A stretch of DNA of 64,000 bases from Nakamurella endophytica (lineage in GTDB: Bacteria > Actinomycetota > Actinomycetes > Mycobacteriales > Nakamurellaceae). The notes beneath the pieces were generated by a model that worked only from the letters and a program-made list of their open reading frames with translations, ran no database searches and was not told where the DNA came from. The stretch covers positions 304,874 to 368,873 of the forward strand of contig NZ_BMNA01000002.1 in the NCBI RefSeq assembly GCF_014646215.1, given 5' to 3'. Positions 15,637 to 23,942 of this stretch are shown here, piece after piece. Both the position numbers and the translations under genes were made by a program. How positions within the stretch are numbered: position 1 is the first letter of the stretch; each line of letters opens with the position of its first letter.

Positions 15637-16874
15637 CCGCCGAGGCCGCCCCGGCGCACCGGGCGGCCGAGCGGGCCGCCCGGTCCTCCTACGGCCGGCT
15701 GCTGGCCCTGCTCGCCGCCGCCACCGGGGACGTCGCGACCGCCGAGGACACCCTGTCCGCCGCGTTCGAGCAGGCACTGCGGACCTGGCCGACCCAGGGG
15801 GTCCCCGGCAACCCGGAGGGCTGGCTGCTCACCGTCGCCCGCAACCGCCAGCGGGACGTCTGGGGGTCGGCGGCCCACCGCCGGTGCGCCCCGCTGGCCG
15901 CCGCCGTACTCGCCGGCGCGGACGCCGTGTCCCCGCTCGACGAGCTGGACCCGGACGCGCTCCCGGACAGGTCGCTGGAGCTCCTGTTCGTCTGCGCGCA
16001 CCCGGCGATCGACCCCGCGGTCCGGACACCGCTCATGCTGCAGACCGTCCTGGGGTACGACGCGTCGCGGATCGCCGCGCTGTTCGGCGTCCCCGCGGCC
16101 GCCATGGCCCAGCGGCTGGTGCGGGCGAAGCGGCGCATCCGGGACACCCGCATCCCGTTCGCCGTCCCCTCGCGGGCCAGGCTCGCCGAGCGCCTGCCAC
16201 CCGTGCTGGAGGCGGTGTACGCCTGCTACGCCATCGACCTGTCCGACGAGGCGGCGCCGCTGGCCGTCGGTCTCGCCACCGCCTTCCCGGACCGCTCCGA
16301 GGCCTGGGGACTGGCAGCGCTGATCACCTTGAGCCGGGCCCGGCGTCGCGGCGCCGCACCCTCGACCTATCTCCCGCTCGAGGACCAGGACCCGGCGACC
16401 TGGGACGCCGCACTCATCGCCGAGGGCGAGAGCTACCTGCGCCGCGCGACACCCGGTCCGCTGGGCCGGTTCCAGTGCGAGGCGGCGGTGCACGCCGTGC
16501 ACTGCGCCCGCGCCAGGACCGGCGCCACGGACTGGTCCGCGCTCCGCACCCTGTACGCGGCGCTGCAGGTGCTGGCGCCCACCGCCGGCGCCGGGGTGGC
16601 CCACGCGGTGGTGATCGGTCGGACGGACGGTCCGGTGGCGGGACTGGCCGAGCTGGACCGCCTGGCCGGCGAGACGGACGTCGAGCGCTTCCAACCGTGG
16701 TGGGCGGCCCGAGGCGACCTCCTGGTCCGTGCCGGCCGCACCGCGGACGCCGCGGCGGCCCTGCGGCGGGCCGCCGACCTGACCACCGACCCGGCCCACG
16801 CCGACCACCTCCGCCACCGGATCGACGGGCTCGGGGTCCGCGCCCGGACCGCGGCCACGGCCGGGACGGGGTAG
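15633..16874 (+). CDS. ECF42-type RNA polymerase sigma factor with TPR-like C-terminus
   Basis: 413 residues, about twice a normal ECF factor. Region 2 is visible around A-T-A-E-D-T-L-S-A-A-F-E-Q-A-L-R and N-P-E-G-W-L-L-T-V-A-R-N, and region 4 in I-A-A-L-F-G-V-P-A-A-A-M-A-Q-R-L-V-R-A-K-R-R-I-R. The roughly 230-residue C-terminus is helical with TPR-like repeats and a conserved A-R-A-R-T-G-A-T-D-W segment. No anti-sigma gene is nearby; in this group the C-terminal part is thought to control activity. GTG at 15633 overlaps the DGPF stop; GTG at 15618 is possible. See the paralogue at 36962-38122. Confidence 0.9.
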   Translation: MTAEAAPAHRAAERAARSSYGRLLALLAAATGDVATAEDTLSAAFEQALRTWPTQGVPGNPEGWLLTVARNRQRDVWGSAAHRRCAPLAAAVLAGADAVSPLDELDPDALPDRSLELLFVCAHPAIDPAVRTPLMLQTVLGYDASRIAALFGVPAAAMAQRLVRAKRRIRDTRIPFAVPSRARLAERLPPVLEAVYACYAIDLSDEAAPLAVGLATAFPDRSEAWGLAALITLSRARRRGAAPSTYLPLEDQDPATWDAALIAEGESYLRRATPGPLGRFQCEAAVHAVHCARARTGATDWSALRTLYAALQVLAPTAGAGVAHAVVIGRTDGPVAGLAELDRLAGETDVERFQPWWAARGDLLVRAGRTADAAAALRRAADLTTDPAHADHLRHRIDGLGVRARTAATAGTG

Positions 16875-17005
16875 CCCCGGGCCGGCCGGTACGCCGGCGT
16901 GCGAGGGTGGGAGCGGCGACCGCGCACCGGCGCCACGCCGCCCGGGCCGCGGGCGGCACCGACCGGAACCCGGCGCTGCCCGCCCACCCGCCTGCAGGAG
17001 GTCCG

Positions 17006-18004
17006 ATGGCGCTGATCGCGATCGAGGAGCACTGGAACCTGCCCGCGCTGACGGCGGCGGTCAAGGCGCTGCCGGGCGACCGGGCGGACGAGAGCGTCGC
17101 CCTGGACGAGATCGGCGACAACCTCGAGCGGCTCGACGATCTCGGCGACGGCCGGCTCGCGGCGATGGACGCCCAGGGCGTGGACCTGCAGATCCTGTCG
17201 CTGGCTCCGCCGGGCACCCAGCCGCTCGACGCCGGCGAGGCGGTGTCCCTGAGCCGGCGCGCCAACGACATCGCCGCCGAGGCCGTCGGCCTGCACCCGT
17301 CGCGGTTCCGGGCGCTGGCCTGCCTGCCGACGCCCGACCCGGCGGCCGCGGCGGCGGAACTGGAGCGGACGGCCGCCGCCGGCTTCGTCGGGGCCATGGT
17401 CTACGGCCGCAGCGGCGACGTCCCGCTGGACGATCCGCGGTACGACGACCTCTGGGCCACCGCAGCCAGGCTGGGCCAGCCGGTCTTCCTGCACCCGCAG
17501 ATCCCGCCCCCGGCGGTGCGGCGGGCGTCGTACAGCGGCTTCGACGCCCTGACCGACCTGGCCCTGTCGACCTTCGGCTGGGGATGGCACCTCGAGGCGG
17601 CGCTGGCCGCCCTGCGGCTCATCGTCCGCGGCACGTTCGACCGGCACCCCGACCTTCGGCTGGTGCTCGGGCACTGGGGCGAGCTCCTGCTGTTCTGGGG
17701 CGACCGGACCGACAGTCTCTCCCGCGTCGCGGGTCTGGAGCGCCGGGTGACGGAGTACGTCAGGACCAACGTGTGGATCACCAGCTCCGGGATGCTCAAC
17801 CCGGTGCTGCTGCGGCACGCGCTCGAGGTGACCACACCGGACCGGCTGCTGTTCTCCACCGACTACCCGTTCCAGCGGCCGTCCGGCGCGGACATCGAAC
17901 GGTTCCTGGCCGCCTTCCCGACCCCGCAGGACCGCGACCGGTTCACCGCCGGCAACGCCCGGGCCCTGTTCCGGCTCGACGAGCCCGGGGGCCGTCCGGA
18001 CTGA
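17006..18004 (+). CDS. Amidohydrolase-family metalloenzyme (ACMSD-like)
   Basis: 332 residues of the amidohydrolase 2 superfamily (decarboxylase/hydrolase TIM barrels such as ACMSD and gamma-resorcylate decarboxylase). It begins A-L-I-A-I-E-E-H-W; an early E-x-H is common in the decarboxylase branch. Later blocks are P-V-F-L-H-P-Q-I-P, L-V-L-G-H-W-G-E and L-F-S-T-D-Y-P-F, supplying metal-binding His and Asp. Substrates in this branch are aromatic or muconate-type acids. ATG at 17006 follows GGAGG. It stands alone after the ECF gene with a hairpin terminator behind it. Confidence 0.9.
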   Translation: MALIAIEEHWNLPALTAAVKALPGDRADESVALDEIGDNLERLDDLGDGRLAAMDAQGVDLQILSLAPPGTQPLDAGEAVSLSRRANDIAAEAVGLHPSRFRALACLPTPDPAAAAAELERTAAAGFVGAMVYGRSGDVPLDDPRYDDLWATAARLGQPVFLHPQIPPPAVRRASYSGFDALTDLALSTFGWGWHLEAALAALRLIVRGTFDRHPDLRLVLGHWGELLLFWGDRTDSLSRVAGLERRVTEYVRTNVWITSSGMLNPVLLRHALEVTTPDRLLFSTDYPFQRPSGADIERFLAAFPTPQDRDRFTAGNARALFRLDEPGGRPD

Positions 18005-18072
18005 CCGCCGGGGCGGTCACCCGTCGGGCAGGACCGGCAGCGCGAGGGTGCAGCTGTCGCCCGACCCATCGA

Positions 18073-18119
18073 GACGACCTCCCGGCGGTCCCGCAACATG
18101 CGCACGCCGGGAGGTCGTC
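18073..18119 (+). terminator. Hairpin after the amidohydrolase gene
   Basis: A perfect 14-bp stem, GACGACCTCCCGGC (18073-18086) with GCCGGGAGGTCGTC (18106-18119), around a 19-base loop. It lies between two same-strand genes and probably separates them transcriptionally. Confidence 0.7.
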
Positions 18120-18232
18120 CCAGGGTGGATGGCCGCGAGGTACGTCGGCCCCGACGTGGCGACCCAGGTCTATCGCCCGAACGCCGATGCGCTCGTAGGG
18201 TGACTCGCGCCCGCACCACCCGAGGAGCGCCC

Positions 18233-20020
18233 ATGAGCCCCAGTACCCCGTCGGCAACCCCGGTCCGGCCGCGGCGGCGACGCGCCACCCTCGCGTGGAC
18301 GGCGACCGTGCTGGCCCTGGCATGCGTCACGGCGTGCACGTCGACATCGGCGGCGCAATCGACCACCTCGGCGTCCGGTACCTCGACGTCTGTGACCTCC
18401 GGCGCCGCTGCGGGCGCGAGCGGCACCACCGCAGCCACGACCGCGGCCACCACGCCGACGTCCGCGAGCGCGTCCACCGGCGCGTCCTCGACCGGCGCCG
18501 CCTCGACGGCCGGGACGCCGACGTCCGGCGCCGGGACGACCGGCTCGTCGATCCCCGGGCTCGACCCCGCCGCCTTGGCGGTGATGAACAAGGCGCCCTA
18601 CACGGCCGGCCAGTGGGCGATCTCCGTCCGGGACCTGGACTCCGGCCGGCCCTTCGTCTCGTACAACGCCGACAAGCTGTTCCAGCCCGGATCCGTCGTG
18701 AAGACCTACAGCGTCGGCGCCGCCTGGCAGCAGTTCGGCCCGGACCACACCGTCGTCACCCCGGTCAAGCGGACCGGCCGGATCGTCGGGAACACCCTGC
18801 AGGGCGATCTCGTCCTGGTCGGCGCCGGCGACCTGACGATGGGTGGGCGAACCAAGCCGGACGGCACCGTGGACTTCACCGACCTGGACCACAACGACGC
18901 CAACGCCATCCCCGGGGCCACGCTGACCCCGGAGGACCCGCTCACCGGCCTGGACCAGCTCGCCGCCCAGGTCCGTTCCGCCGGGATCCGGCATGTCTCG
19001 GGCGATGTCGTCGTCGACGACCGGCTCTGGGAGCCGCACGCGCTGGAGAACGGCCCGGTCACCCCGATCGTCATCAACAACAACCTGATCGACTTCACCA
19101 CGACGCCCGGCCGGGTGGGCGCCGTGGCCACCGTCGCGATGCGGCCGAAGGTCGCACCGTGGACCGTCACCAGCCAGGTCAAGACCGTGCCGGCCGGGCA
19201 ACCCACCGGGATCACGGTGACCGCACCGCGGGAGGGCACGGTGGTGCTCACCGGGACCATCGCCGCGGACAGCGCGCCGGTGGTCAACACCTACGCCTTC
19301 AAGGACCCGGCCACGTTCGCCCGGACGGCCTTCATCGAAGCCCTGCAGCGCAAGGGCGTCAGCGTCGCCGCGAAGGCGGTCGCGGACAATCCCGGCGGGC
19401 GCCTCCCGGCCAAGGCGGCCGTCGCGGCGCTGCCCGCGGTGGCGAAGCTGACCTCGCTGTCGCTGGACCAGGAAGCCACCTACACCCTGAAGATCAGTTA
19501 CAACCTGGGGGCGGAGACCTTCATCTGCCTGCTCGCCGTCCAGGCCGGGAGTACCAAGTGCGAGGCCGGGCTGGCCAGGGCCGCCGAGATCTGGCGCCGC
19601 GCCGGACTCGACCCCACGGGTGCGGTGCTCATCGACGGTTCGGGCCTGCCCGGCAACCTGATCACCGCCGACAACCAGGTCCAGCTGGAGACCATCATGG
19701 CCAAGCGGCCCGACGCCGCCCGGTGGAAGGCCACCCTGCCCGTCCTGGGCGTCGACGGCTCGCTGGCGCTCGTCCAGTCGAAGGGCCCCGCCAAGGGCAA
19801 GGTCTTCGCCAAGACCGGCACCCTCGGGGCCGGCGACCTGTTCAACGACCGATTGCTGCTGCCGGCCAAGGCTCTCGGCGGGTACATCGACACCAAGGCC
19901 GGCCGGCACCTGGCCTTCGCGGTGATCAGCACCAACAGCGTCTACACCGACATCCAGGGGGTGTTCGCGGCCAATGACGACGTCGGCAAGGTCGTCGAGA
20001 TCATCCAGCAGAGCTACTGA
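18233..20020 (+). CDS. dacB: Secreted D-alanyl-D-alanine carboxypeptidase/endopeptidase (PBP4, S13)
   Basis: 595 residues. A basic N-terminus and hydrophobic stretch end in a lipobox-like C-V-T-A-C, followed by a Ser/Thr/Ala-rich linker of about 90 residues. The S13 penicillin-binding fold has all three active-site motifs: S-V-V-K (Ser154, Lys157), S-Y-N (in K-I-S-Y-N-L-G-A-E) and K-T-G in F-A-K-T-G-T-L. The long insert between the first two motifs is typical of PBP4. It trims or cleaves peptidoglycan cross-links outside the membrane. ATG at 18233 follows GAGGAG. Confidence 0.92.
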   Translation: MSPSTPSATPVRPRRRRATLAWTATVLALACVTACTSTSAAQSTTSASGTSTSVTSGAAAGASGTTAATTAATTPTSASASTGASSTGAASTAGTPTSGAGTTGSSIPGLDPAALAVMNKAPYTAGQWAISVRDLDSGRPFVSYNADKLFQPGSVVKTYSVGAAWQQFGPDHTVVTPVKRTGRIVGNTLQGDLVLVGAGDLTMGGRTKPDGTVDFTDLDHNDANAIPGATLTPEDPLTGLDQLAAQVRSAGIRHVSGDVVVDDRLWEPHALENGPVTPIVINNNLIDFTTTPGRVGAVATVAMRPKVAPWTVTSQVKTVPAGQPTGITVTAPREGTVVLTGTIAADSAPVVNTYAFKDPATFARTAFIEALQRKGVSVAAKAVADNPGGRLPAKAAVAALPAVAKLTSLSLDQEATYTLKISYNLGAETFICLLAVQAGSTKCEAGLARAAEIWRRAGLDPTGAVLIDGSGLPGNLITADNQVQLETIMAKRPDAARWKATLPVLGVDGSLALVQSKGPAKGKVFAKTGTLGAGDLFNDRLLLPAKALGGYIDTKAGRHLAFAVISTNSVYTDIQGVFAANDDVGKVVEIIQQSY

Positions 20021-20221
20021 CGCAGGTCGTGGCTGGTCCGGTGGAGTCCGATCCGGTGGCCGTGCCGCTGGGCCGAACGTCCGTGCCTGTGATCCTGTTG
20101 TGCTGCTGCCGATCTGGCGGCGCACCGTGCTCACGCAGGGGGTCCCGGCCGCGGACACCGCTGCCGGACGGCGCGGCCCGGCCGTGACGGCACCGTCCCG
20201 GTCGCCTGGGGAGGTGCGCCC

Positions 20222-21265
20222 ATGACCAGCGCCATGGAGGGTGGCGGGCGGTACAACCGGAACGCCTCGGCACAGGCGGCGTCCGCGGTGTTCGGCCTGC
20301 ACCACCTCGCCGCGGCGGCGGCCACCGCGCCGCGCGGTCCCGGCGGCACCGTCACCGTCGTGGACTACGGCGCCTCGCAGGGTCGCAATTCGCTGCGGCC
20401 GGTCGCGACCGCGGTCGACGCCCTCCGCGGCCGGTACGGGGTGTCGCAGCAGGTCTGGGTGTTCCATGCCGACCTCGCGGACAACGACTGGACCGCGCTG
20501 TTCCGCACCGTCGACGAGGACCCGGCGAGCTACCGGCGTCCAGGTGTGTTCAGCGCCGCCGTCGGCCGGTCGCACTTCGAACGGCTGATGCCGGACGCCA
20601 CGGTCGGTCTCGGCTGGAGCTCCATCGCACTGCACTGGCTCAGCACGGTCCCCGGCCCACTGCAGGGGTTCTGGCCCGCCGGCGGCGACGCGGACCAGCA
20701 GGCGGTCTGGAGCCGGGCCGCGGCGGAGGACTGGGCACGGTTCCTGCGCCTCCGCTCCGCCGAGATGCTGCCCGGAGCACGGCTGGTCGTCGTCGTCGGT
20801 GCCGCGCGCGGCGACGGGCCGACCCGCGGCGCCGGGGCCGAGCGCGCCATGACCGAGCTCGCCACCGGGCTGCGGCGGCTGGTCCGCAGCGGGCTGCTGA
20901 CCCAGGACGAAGTGGACGCCATGGTCGTGCCGGCCTGGTACCGGACAGCCGACGAGTGGCGGGCCCCGTTCGCGGACTCGCCGCTGGTGCTGGAGAGCCT
21001 GGATCTGGTGGACCTCGGCGACCCGATCTGGGAGCAGACGCAGGACACCGCCGGTGCCAGGCTCGGCGACTACGGCGCGACGGTCGCCGCCGCACTGCGG
21101 GTCTCCTTCGGGCCGGCCCTGCTGCGGGCCGTGGACCCGGCGCGGCGGGCGGCGGTCGCCACCGCGCTGTTCGACGACCACCTCGCCCGGGCCGTCGCCG
21201 GGCAGCCGCCGGAGCCGTGGTTCGCCTGGCGGCTGGCCGTCCTGGTCGTCTCCCGGCCGGCCTGA
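20222..21265 (+). CDS. SABATH-type SAM-dependent carboxyl methyltransferase
   Basis: 347 residues matching the plant-type SABATH/methyltransf_7 family along its length. It has the N-terminal M-E-G-G-G-R-Y-N-R-N-A-S-A-Q pattern, SAM loop V-V-D-Y-G-A-S-Q-G-R-N-S-L, D-L-A-D-N-D-W-T-A-L-F (like D-L-P-x-N-D-F-N-x-L-F), the aromatic S-S-I-A-L-H-W-L-S-T-V-P block and F-L-R-L-R-S-A-E-M-L-P-G-A-R-L-V. These enzymes methylate small carboxylic acids or ring nitrogens such as salicylate, indole-3-acetate and xanthines. They are well known in plants and uncommon in bacteria. GGGGAGGTG precedes ATG at 20222. An MFS exporter gene follows on the same strand. Confidence 0.86.
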   Translation: MTSAMEGGGRYNRNASAQAASAVFGLHHLAAAAATAPRGPGGTVTVVDYGASQGRNSLRPVATAVDALRGRYGVSQQVWVFHADLADNDWTALFRTVDEDPASYRRPGVFSAAVGRSHFERLMPDATVGLGWSSIALHWLSTVPGPLQGFWPAGGDADQQAVWSRAAAEDWARFLRLRSAEMLPGARLVVVVGAARGDGPTRGAGAERAMTELATGLRRLVRSGLLTQDEVDAMVVPAWYRTADEWRAPFADSPLVLESLDLVDLGDPIWEQTQDTAGARLGDYGATVAAALRVSFGPALLRAVDPARRAAVATALFDDHLARAVAGQPPEPWFAWRLAVLVVSRPA

Positions 21266-21271
21266 CCCGTC

Positions 21272-21315
21272 GCCCGGGCCGGCCGCCGGCCTTGCCTGCG
21301 CGGCCGGCCGCGGGC
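21272..21315 (+). terminator. GC-rich hairpin after the methyltransferase gene
   Basis: Arms 21272-21286 (GCCCGGGCCGGCCGC) and 21300-21315 (GCGGCCGGCCGCGGGC) pair with one bulged base around a 13-base loop, starting 7 bases after the stop codon. No T-run follows. If it terminates fully, the MFS gene would need its own promoter. Confidence 0.45.
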
Positions 21316-21525
21316 GCATCCGCCGGGCTGGCGGAAGCCCGCGGAGGGGCCGCCGCCCGCCCGCGCACCCGCCAGGGTGATCATGCTCGGCATGACCCCG
21401 GCCGCCCCTGCCCCACGACCGGTCGTGGCGGTGCACGGGACGGCGCCGGACCCGCGCCGCAGCCGGGCCGGTGCGGCCGGCCGCACCGCGGCGACCGGCA
21501 CCGCCGTCGTCCGGGGCGTGCACCG

Positions 21526-22722
21526 GTGACCGGCAGCCGGCTCCCGGTCGCGGCGCTGGCGGTCATGGCTGCCTGCGTCTTCTTCGCCATCACCACCGAG
21601 GTGCTGCCGGTGGGCCTGCTACCGGTGATCGGTCGGGGTCTGGGCACCGACGAGTCGCGCACCGGTCTGCTGGTGTCCGGCTACGCGGTCGTGGTGGCCG
21701 CGACCTCGATCCCGCTCACGGCCCTCACCGTCCGGTGGCCGCGGCGCCGGGTGCTCTGCGTGTTGCTGCTCGGCTACGCGGCGGCCAACGCGGCCACCGC
21801 GGCGGCGGGCGACTTCTGGACCGCTCTCGTCGCCCGCCTGCTCGGCGGGGTCGCGCACGCCGGGTTCTTCTCGGTCGTCTTCGCGGCGGCGATCAGCATG
21901 GTGCCGACCGAGCGGGCGGGCCGGGCTGTCGCCATCGTCAGCGCGGGCAACGCGCTGGGACTGGCGGCCGGCATCCCGCTGGGCACGGCGGTCGGGACGG
22001 CCCTCGGGTGGCGGTGGGCGTTCGCCTGCTGTGCCGCCGTCCTGCTGCTGCTCGCCGTGGTGGCGCTGCTCGTCGTTCCGGCCGACGGGCCGGCCCGGTC
22101 CGGGACCGGCCCGGCACCGATGCGGGACGTGCTGCGCCGCCGGCCGATGCAGCTGGTGGCGGCCGCGGTCGTCGTCGTCACCCTCGGCCACTACACCCCG
22201 TACACCTACATCAGTCCCCTGCTGCTGCACCGCGGTGTCGACCTGTACGACGTCGGCCTGGTGCTCTTCGGGTACGGGGCGGCCGGCGTCGTCGGGCTGG
22301 TGCTGGCCGGAGTGGTGGCGGACCGGCACCCGCGCGCCGGCCTGCAGTCGGCCGTCCTGGTGCTCTCGGCGTCGCTGCTGGTGCTGGCGGTCTGGGGCAC
22401 GATCGGCGGCGCGGTCGCCGCCGTCCTCGGCTGGGGCCTGGCCTTCGGCGCGCTGCCGACGCTGATCCAGTCGGTGGCCCTGACGGCCTCCCCGCGGTTC
22501 CCCGACGCGGCGACGGCCGTGGTCAACGCGACGTTCAACGTCGGCATCGCAGGCGGCGCGTTCCTCGGCGGCCGCGAGCTGCTCGTCGCCGCGCCGCCGG
22601 TGCTGGCGCTGACCGGCGCCGGGCTCGGTGCCCTGTCGGTCCTGCTCTTCCGCCGCGCCGCGGGACTGCCCCCGCCCACCCCGGCGGCGACCCCGCTCGT
22701 CCCGCCACCGGCAGGGTCTTGA
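21526..22722 (+). CDS. MFS drug/arabinose-efflux type transporter
   Basis: 398 residues with 12 predicted membrane helices. The motif R-W-P-R-R-R-V between helices 2 and 3 and the G-N-A-L-G-L-A-A-G-I-P-L-G-T block (motif C) mark it as a proton-driven antiporter of the DHA1/AraJ kind. GTG at 21526 is chosen because family similarity begins there; there is no strong ribosome site. A 45-codon frame (ATG at 21392) ends across this start in a GTGA arrangement and could be a leader peptide. Its neighbour methylates small acids, so export of the ester is conceivable. Confidence 0.82.
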   Translation: MTGSRLPVAALAVMAACVFFAITTEVLPVGLLPVIGRGLGTDESRTGLLVSGYAVVVAATSIPLTALTVRWPRRRVLCVLLLGYAAANAATAAAGDFWTALVARLLGGVAHAGFFSVVFAAAISMVPTERAGRAVAIVSAGNALGLAAGIPLGTAVGTALGWRWAFACCAAVLLLLAVVALLVVPADGPARSGTGPAPMRDVLRRRPMQLVAAAVVVVTLGHYTPYTYISPLLLHRGVDLYDVGLVLFGYGAAGVVGLVLAGVVADRHPRAGLQSAVLVLSASLLVLAVWGTIGGAVAAVLGWGLAFGALPTLIQSVALTASPRFPDAATAVVNATFNVGIAGGAFLGGRELLVAAPPVLALTGAGLGALSVLLFRRAAGLPPPTPAATPLVPPPAGS

Positions 22723-22748
22723 TAGGCAAGTCGCCACTTGCCTATAGT
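22719..22748 (+). promoter_or_regulatory. Promoter and ArsR operator in front of the ArsR/VOC operon
   Basis: TTGATA (22719-22724), 18 bases, TATAGT (22743-22748) is one of the best promoter matches in the window. A perfect 10-bp inverted repeat, ATAGGCAAGT (22722-22731) and ACTTGCCTAT (22736-22745) with a CGCC spacer, fills the space between the two boxes, so repressor binding would exclude polymerase. The -35 overlaps the stop codon of the MFS gene, and the GTG start lies 6 bases after the -10. Confidence 0.85.
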
Positions 22749-22754
22749 GGGGTC

Positions 22755-23039
22755 GTGGTCGACGTGTTCCGTGCGCTCGACGACGAGACCAGACGTCTGA
22801 TCCTCGACGAACTGTCGGTGCGTGACGGCCGGACGCTCTTCGAGATCTGCACGCTGCTGCTCGCCCGCCACGGCCGGACGCTGACCCGGCAGGCGATCTC
22901 GCAGCACCTCGAGGTGCTGCAGTCGGCCGGGCTGGTCCGGGCGGAGCGGCGCGGCCGCGCCAAGCACCACTACTTCGACACCGCGCCGCTCGCGCAGATC
23001 ACCGCGCGGTGGCCCACCACAGAGAGGACGGATCCATGA
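22755..23039 (+). CDS. ArsR-type winged-helix repressor
   Basis: 94 residues. A winged helix is visible in F-R-A-L-D-D-E-T-R-R-L-I-L-D-E-L, then R-Q-A-I-S-Q-H-L-E-V-L-Q-S-A-G-L-V as recognition helix and the R-R-G-R-A-K-H-H-Y-F wing. No cysteine pair for metal is visible. GTG at 22755 sits 6 bases after a TATAGT box, so the mRNA is probably leaderless. Its stop overlaps the ATG of the VOC gene. It very likely represses this two-gene operon through the palindrome that spans its promoter. Confidence 0.9.
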   Translation: MVDVFRALDDETRRLILDELSVRDGRTLFEICTLLLARHGRTLTRQAISQHLEVLQSAGLVRAERRGRAKHHYFDTAPLAQITARWPTTERTDP

Positions 23040-23431
23040 GGATCGCCCTGACGAGCGTGTTCGTGGACGACCAAAAGGCGGCGCTGCGCTTCTACACCGA
23101 CGTCCTGGGGTTCGTCGAGCACCGCAACGTCCCGCTCGGCGAGCACTCCTGGCTCACCGTCGTCTCGCCCGAGTCGCCCGACGGCCCCGAGCTGTTGCTG
23201 GAGCCGGCCGGGCACCCGGCGGTGCAGCCGTACCGGGACGCCCTGATGGCCGACGGCATCCCGCTGGCCCAGTTCGCCGTCGCCGACGTCCACGCCGAGC
23301 ACGCGCGGCTGACCGCGCAGGGCGTCGTGTTCACCCAGCCGCCCACCGACGTCGGGATGGCGGTGGTCGCCGTCCTCGACGACACCTGCGGCAACCTCGT
23401 CCAGCTGATCGCCGAGAAGCCCGCCGGCTGA
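23036..23431 (+). CDS. VOC-family (glyoxalase/bleomycin-resistance-like) protein
   Basis: 131 residues with the single-subunit VOC pattern: M-R-I-A-L-T-S-V-F-V-D-D-Q, A-L-R-F-Y-T-D-V-L-G-F and a C-terminal D-D-T-C-G-N-L-V-Q-L strand. Members bind metals and act as lyases, dioxygenases or binding proteins for antibiotics. Co-transcription with an ArsR repressor (ATGA overlap) is a widespread actinomycete pair of unknown inducer. Confidence 0.9.
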   Translation: MRIALTSVFVDDQKAALRFYTDVLGFVEHRNVPLGEHSWLTVVSPESPDGPELLLEPAGHPAVQPYRDALMADGIPLAQFAVADVHAEHARLTAQGVVFTQPPTDVGMAVVAVLDDTCGNLVQLIAEKPAG

Positions 23432-23531
23432 CCGACGATCCGTCGCGGCCGGAGGCAGGACCGGCGACCCGATCCCGGCAGGACGCCGCCGGTGCGCTGC
23501 CGGTGCGACCCGGCCGTGCCACGATCGCCCG

Positions 23532-23924
23532 ATGGACACGTTCGGGGTCAGCGTGGGCGCCGGCAGCCTGCGCAGCACCGCCGCCGAGGCCGTGCATTTC
23601 CCGCACCGCTGGACGGCGGAGGGCGTCACCGTGCAGGCCCCGTTCACCGGCGCGCACCTGCTGCACCTGGCCGCTGCGGGATGCGTGCTGAACGACGTCT
23701 ACCGCGAGGCCGCGGCTCTCGGCGTCGCGGTCGACGGGGTGCGGGTCACCGCCTCGGGAGCCTTCGACCCGGACTGGCACTCGACCGGCATCGAGTACCA
23801 GGTCGAGGTCGACTCCCCCGCCCCGCCGGACCGGGTGCAGGCGCTGACCCGGCAGGTCGACGCCGTCGCCGAGATCCCCAGGGCGCTGCGCGCCGGGGCC
23901 CGGGTGCAGCGGACCGGCGGGTAG
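23532..23924 (+). CDS. OsmC-family protein
   Basis: 130 residues with the OsmC-like fold. The helix L-L-H-L-A-A-A-G-C-V-L-N-D-V-Y-R-E-A-A supplies the conserved Cys. The second, C-terminal Cys of true peroxidases of this family is absent, so it may be a thiol-reactive relative rather than an active organic hydroperoxide reductase. ATG at 23532 sits 6 bases after CACGAT, a weak -10, so the mRNA may be leaderless. It converges with the MFS gene at 23943. Confidence 0.82.
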   Translation: MDTFGVSVGAGSLRSTAAEAVHFPHRWTAEGVTVQAPFTGAHLLHLAAAGCVLNDVYREAAALGVAVDGVRVTASGAFDPDWHSTGIEYQVEVDSPAPPDRVQALTRQVDAVAEIPRALRAGARVQRTGG

Positions 23925-23942
23925 CCCCACCTGGGCAGGCGG

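Noticed and set aside
18170..21523. 1,117-codon minus-strand frame opposite the PBP4 and methyltransferase genes
   Set aside because: Pure Arg/Gly/Ala shadow with no motifs; both genes on the plus strand are convincing.
21392..21529. 45-codon leader peptide overlapping the MFS start
   Set aside because: It has no ribosome site and Arg/Ala/Gly-rich content typical of chance frames; kept only as a remark under the MFS gene.
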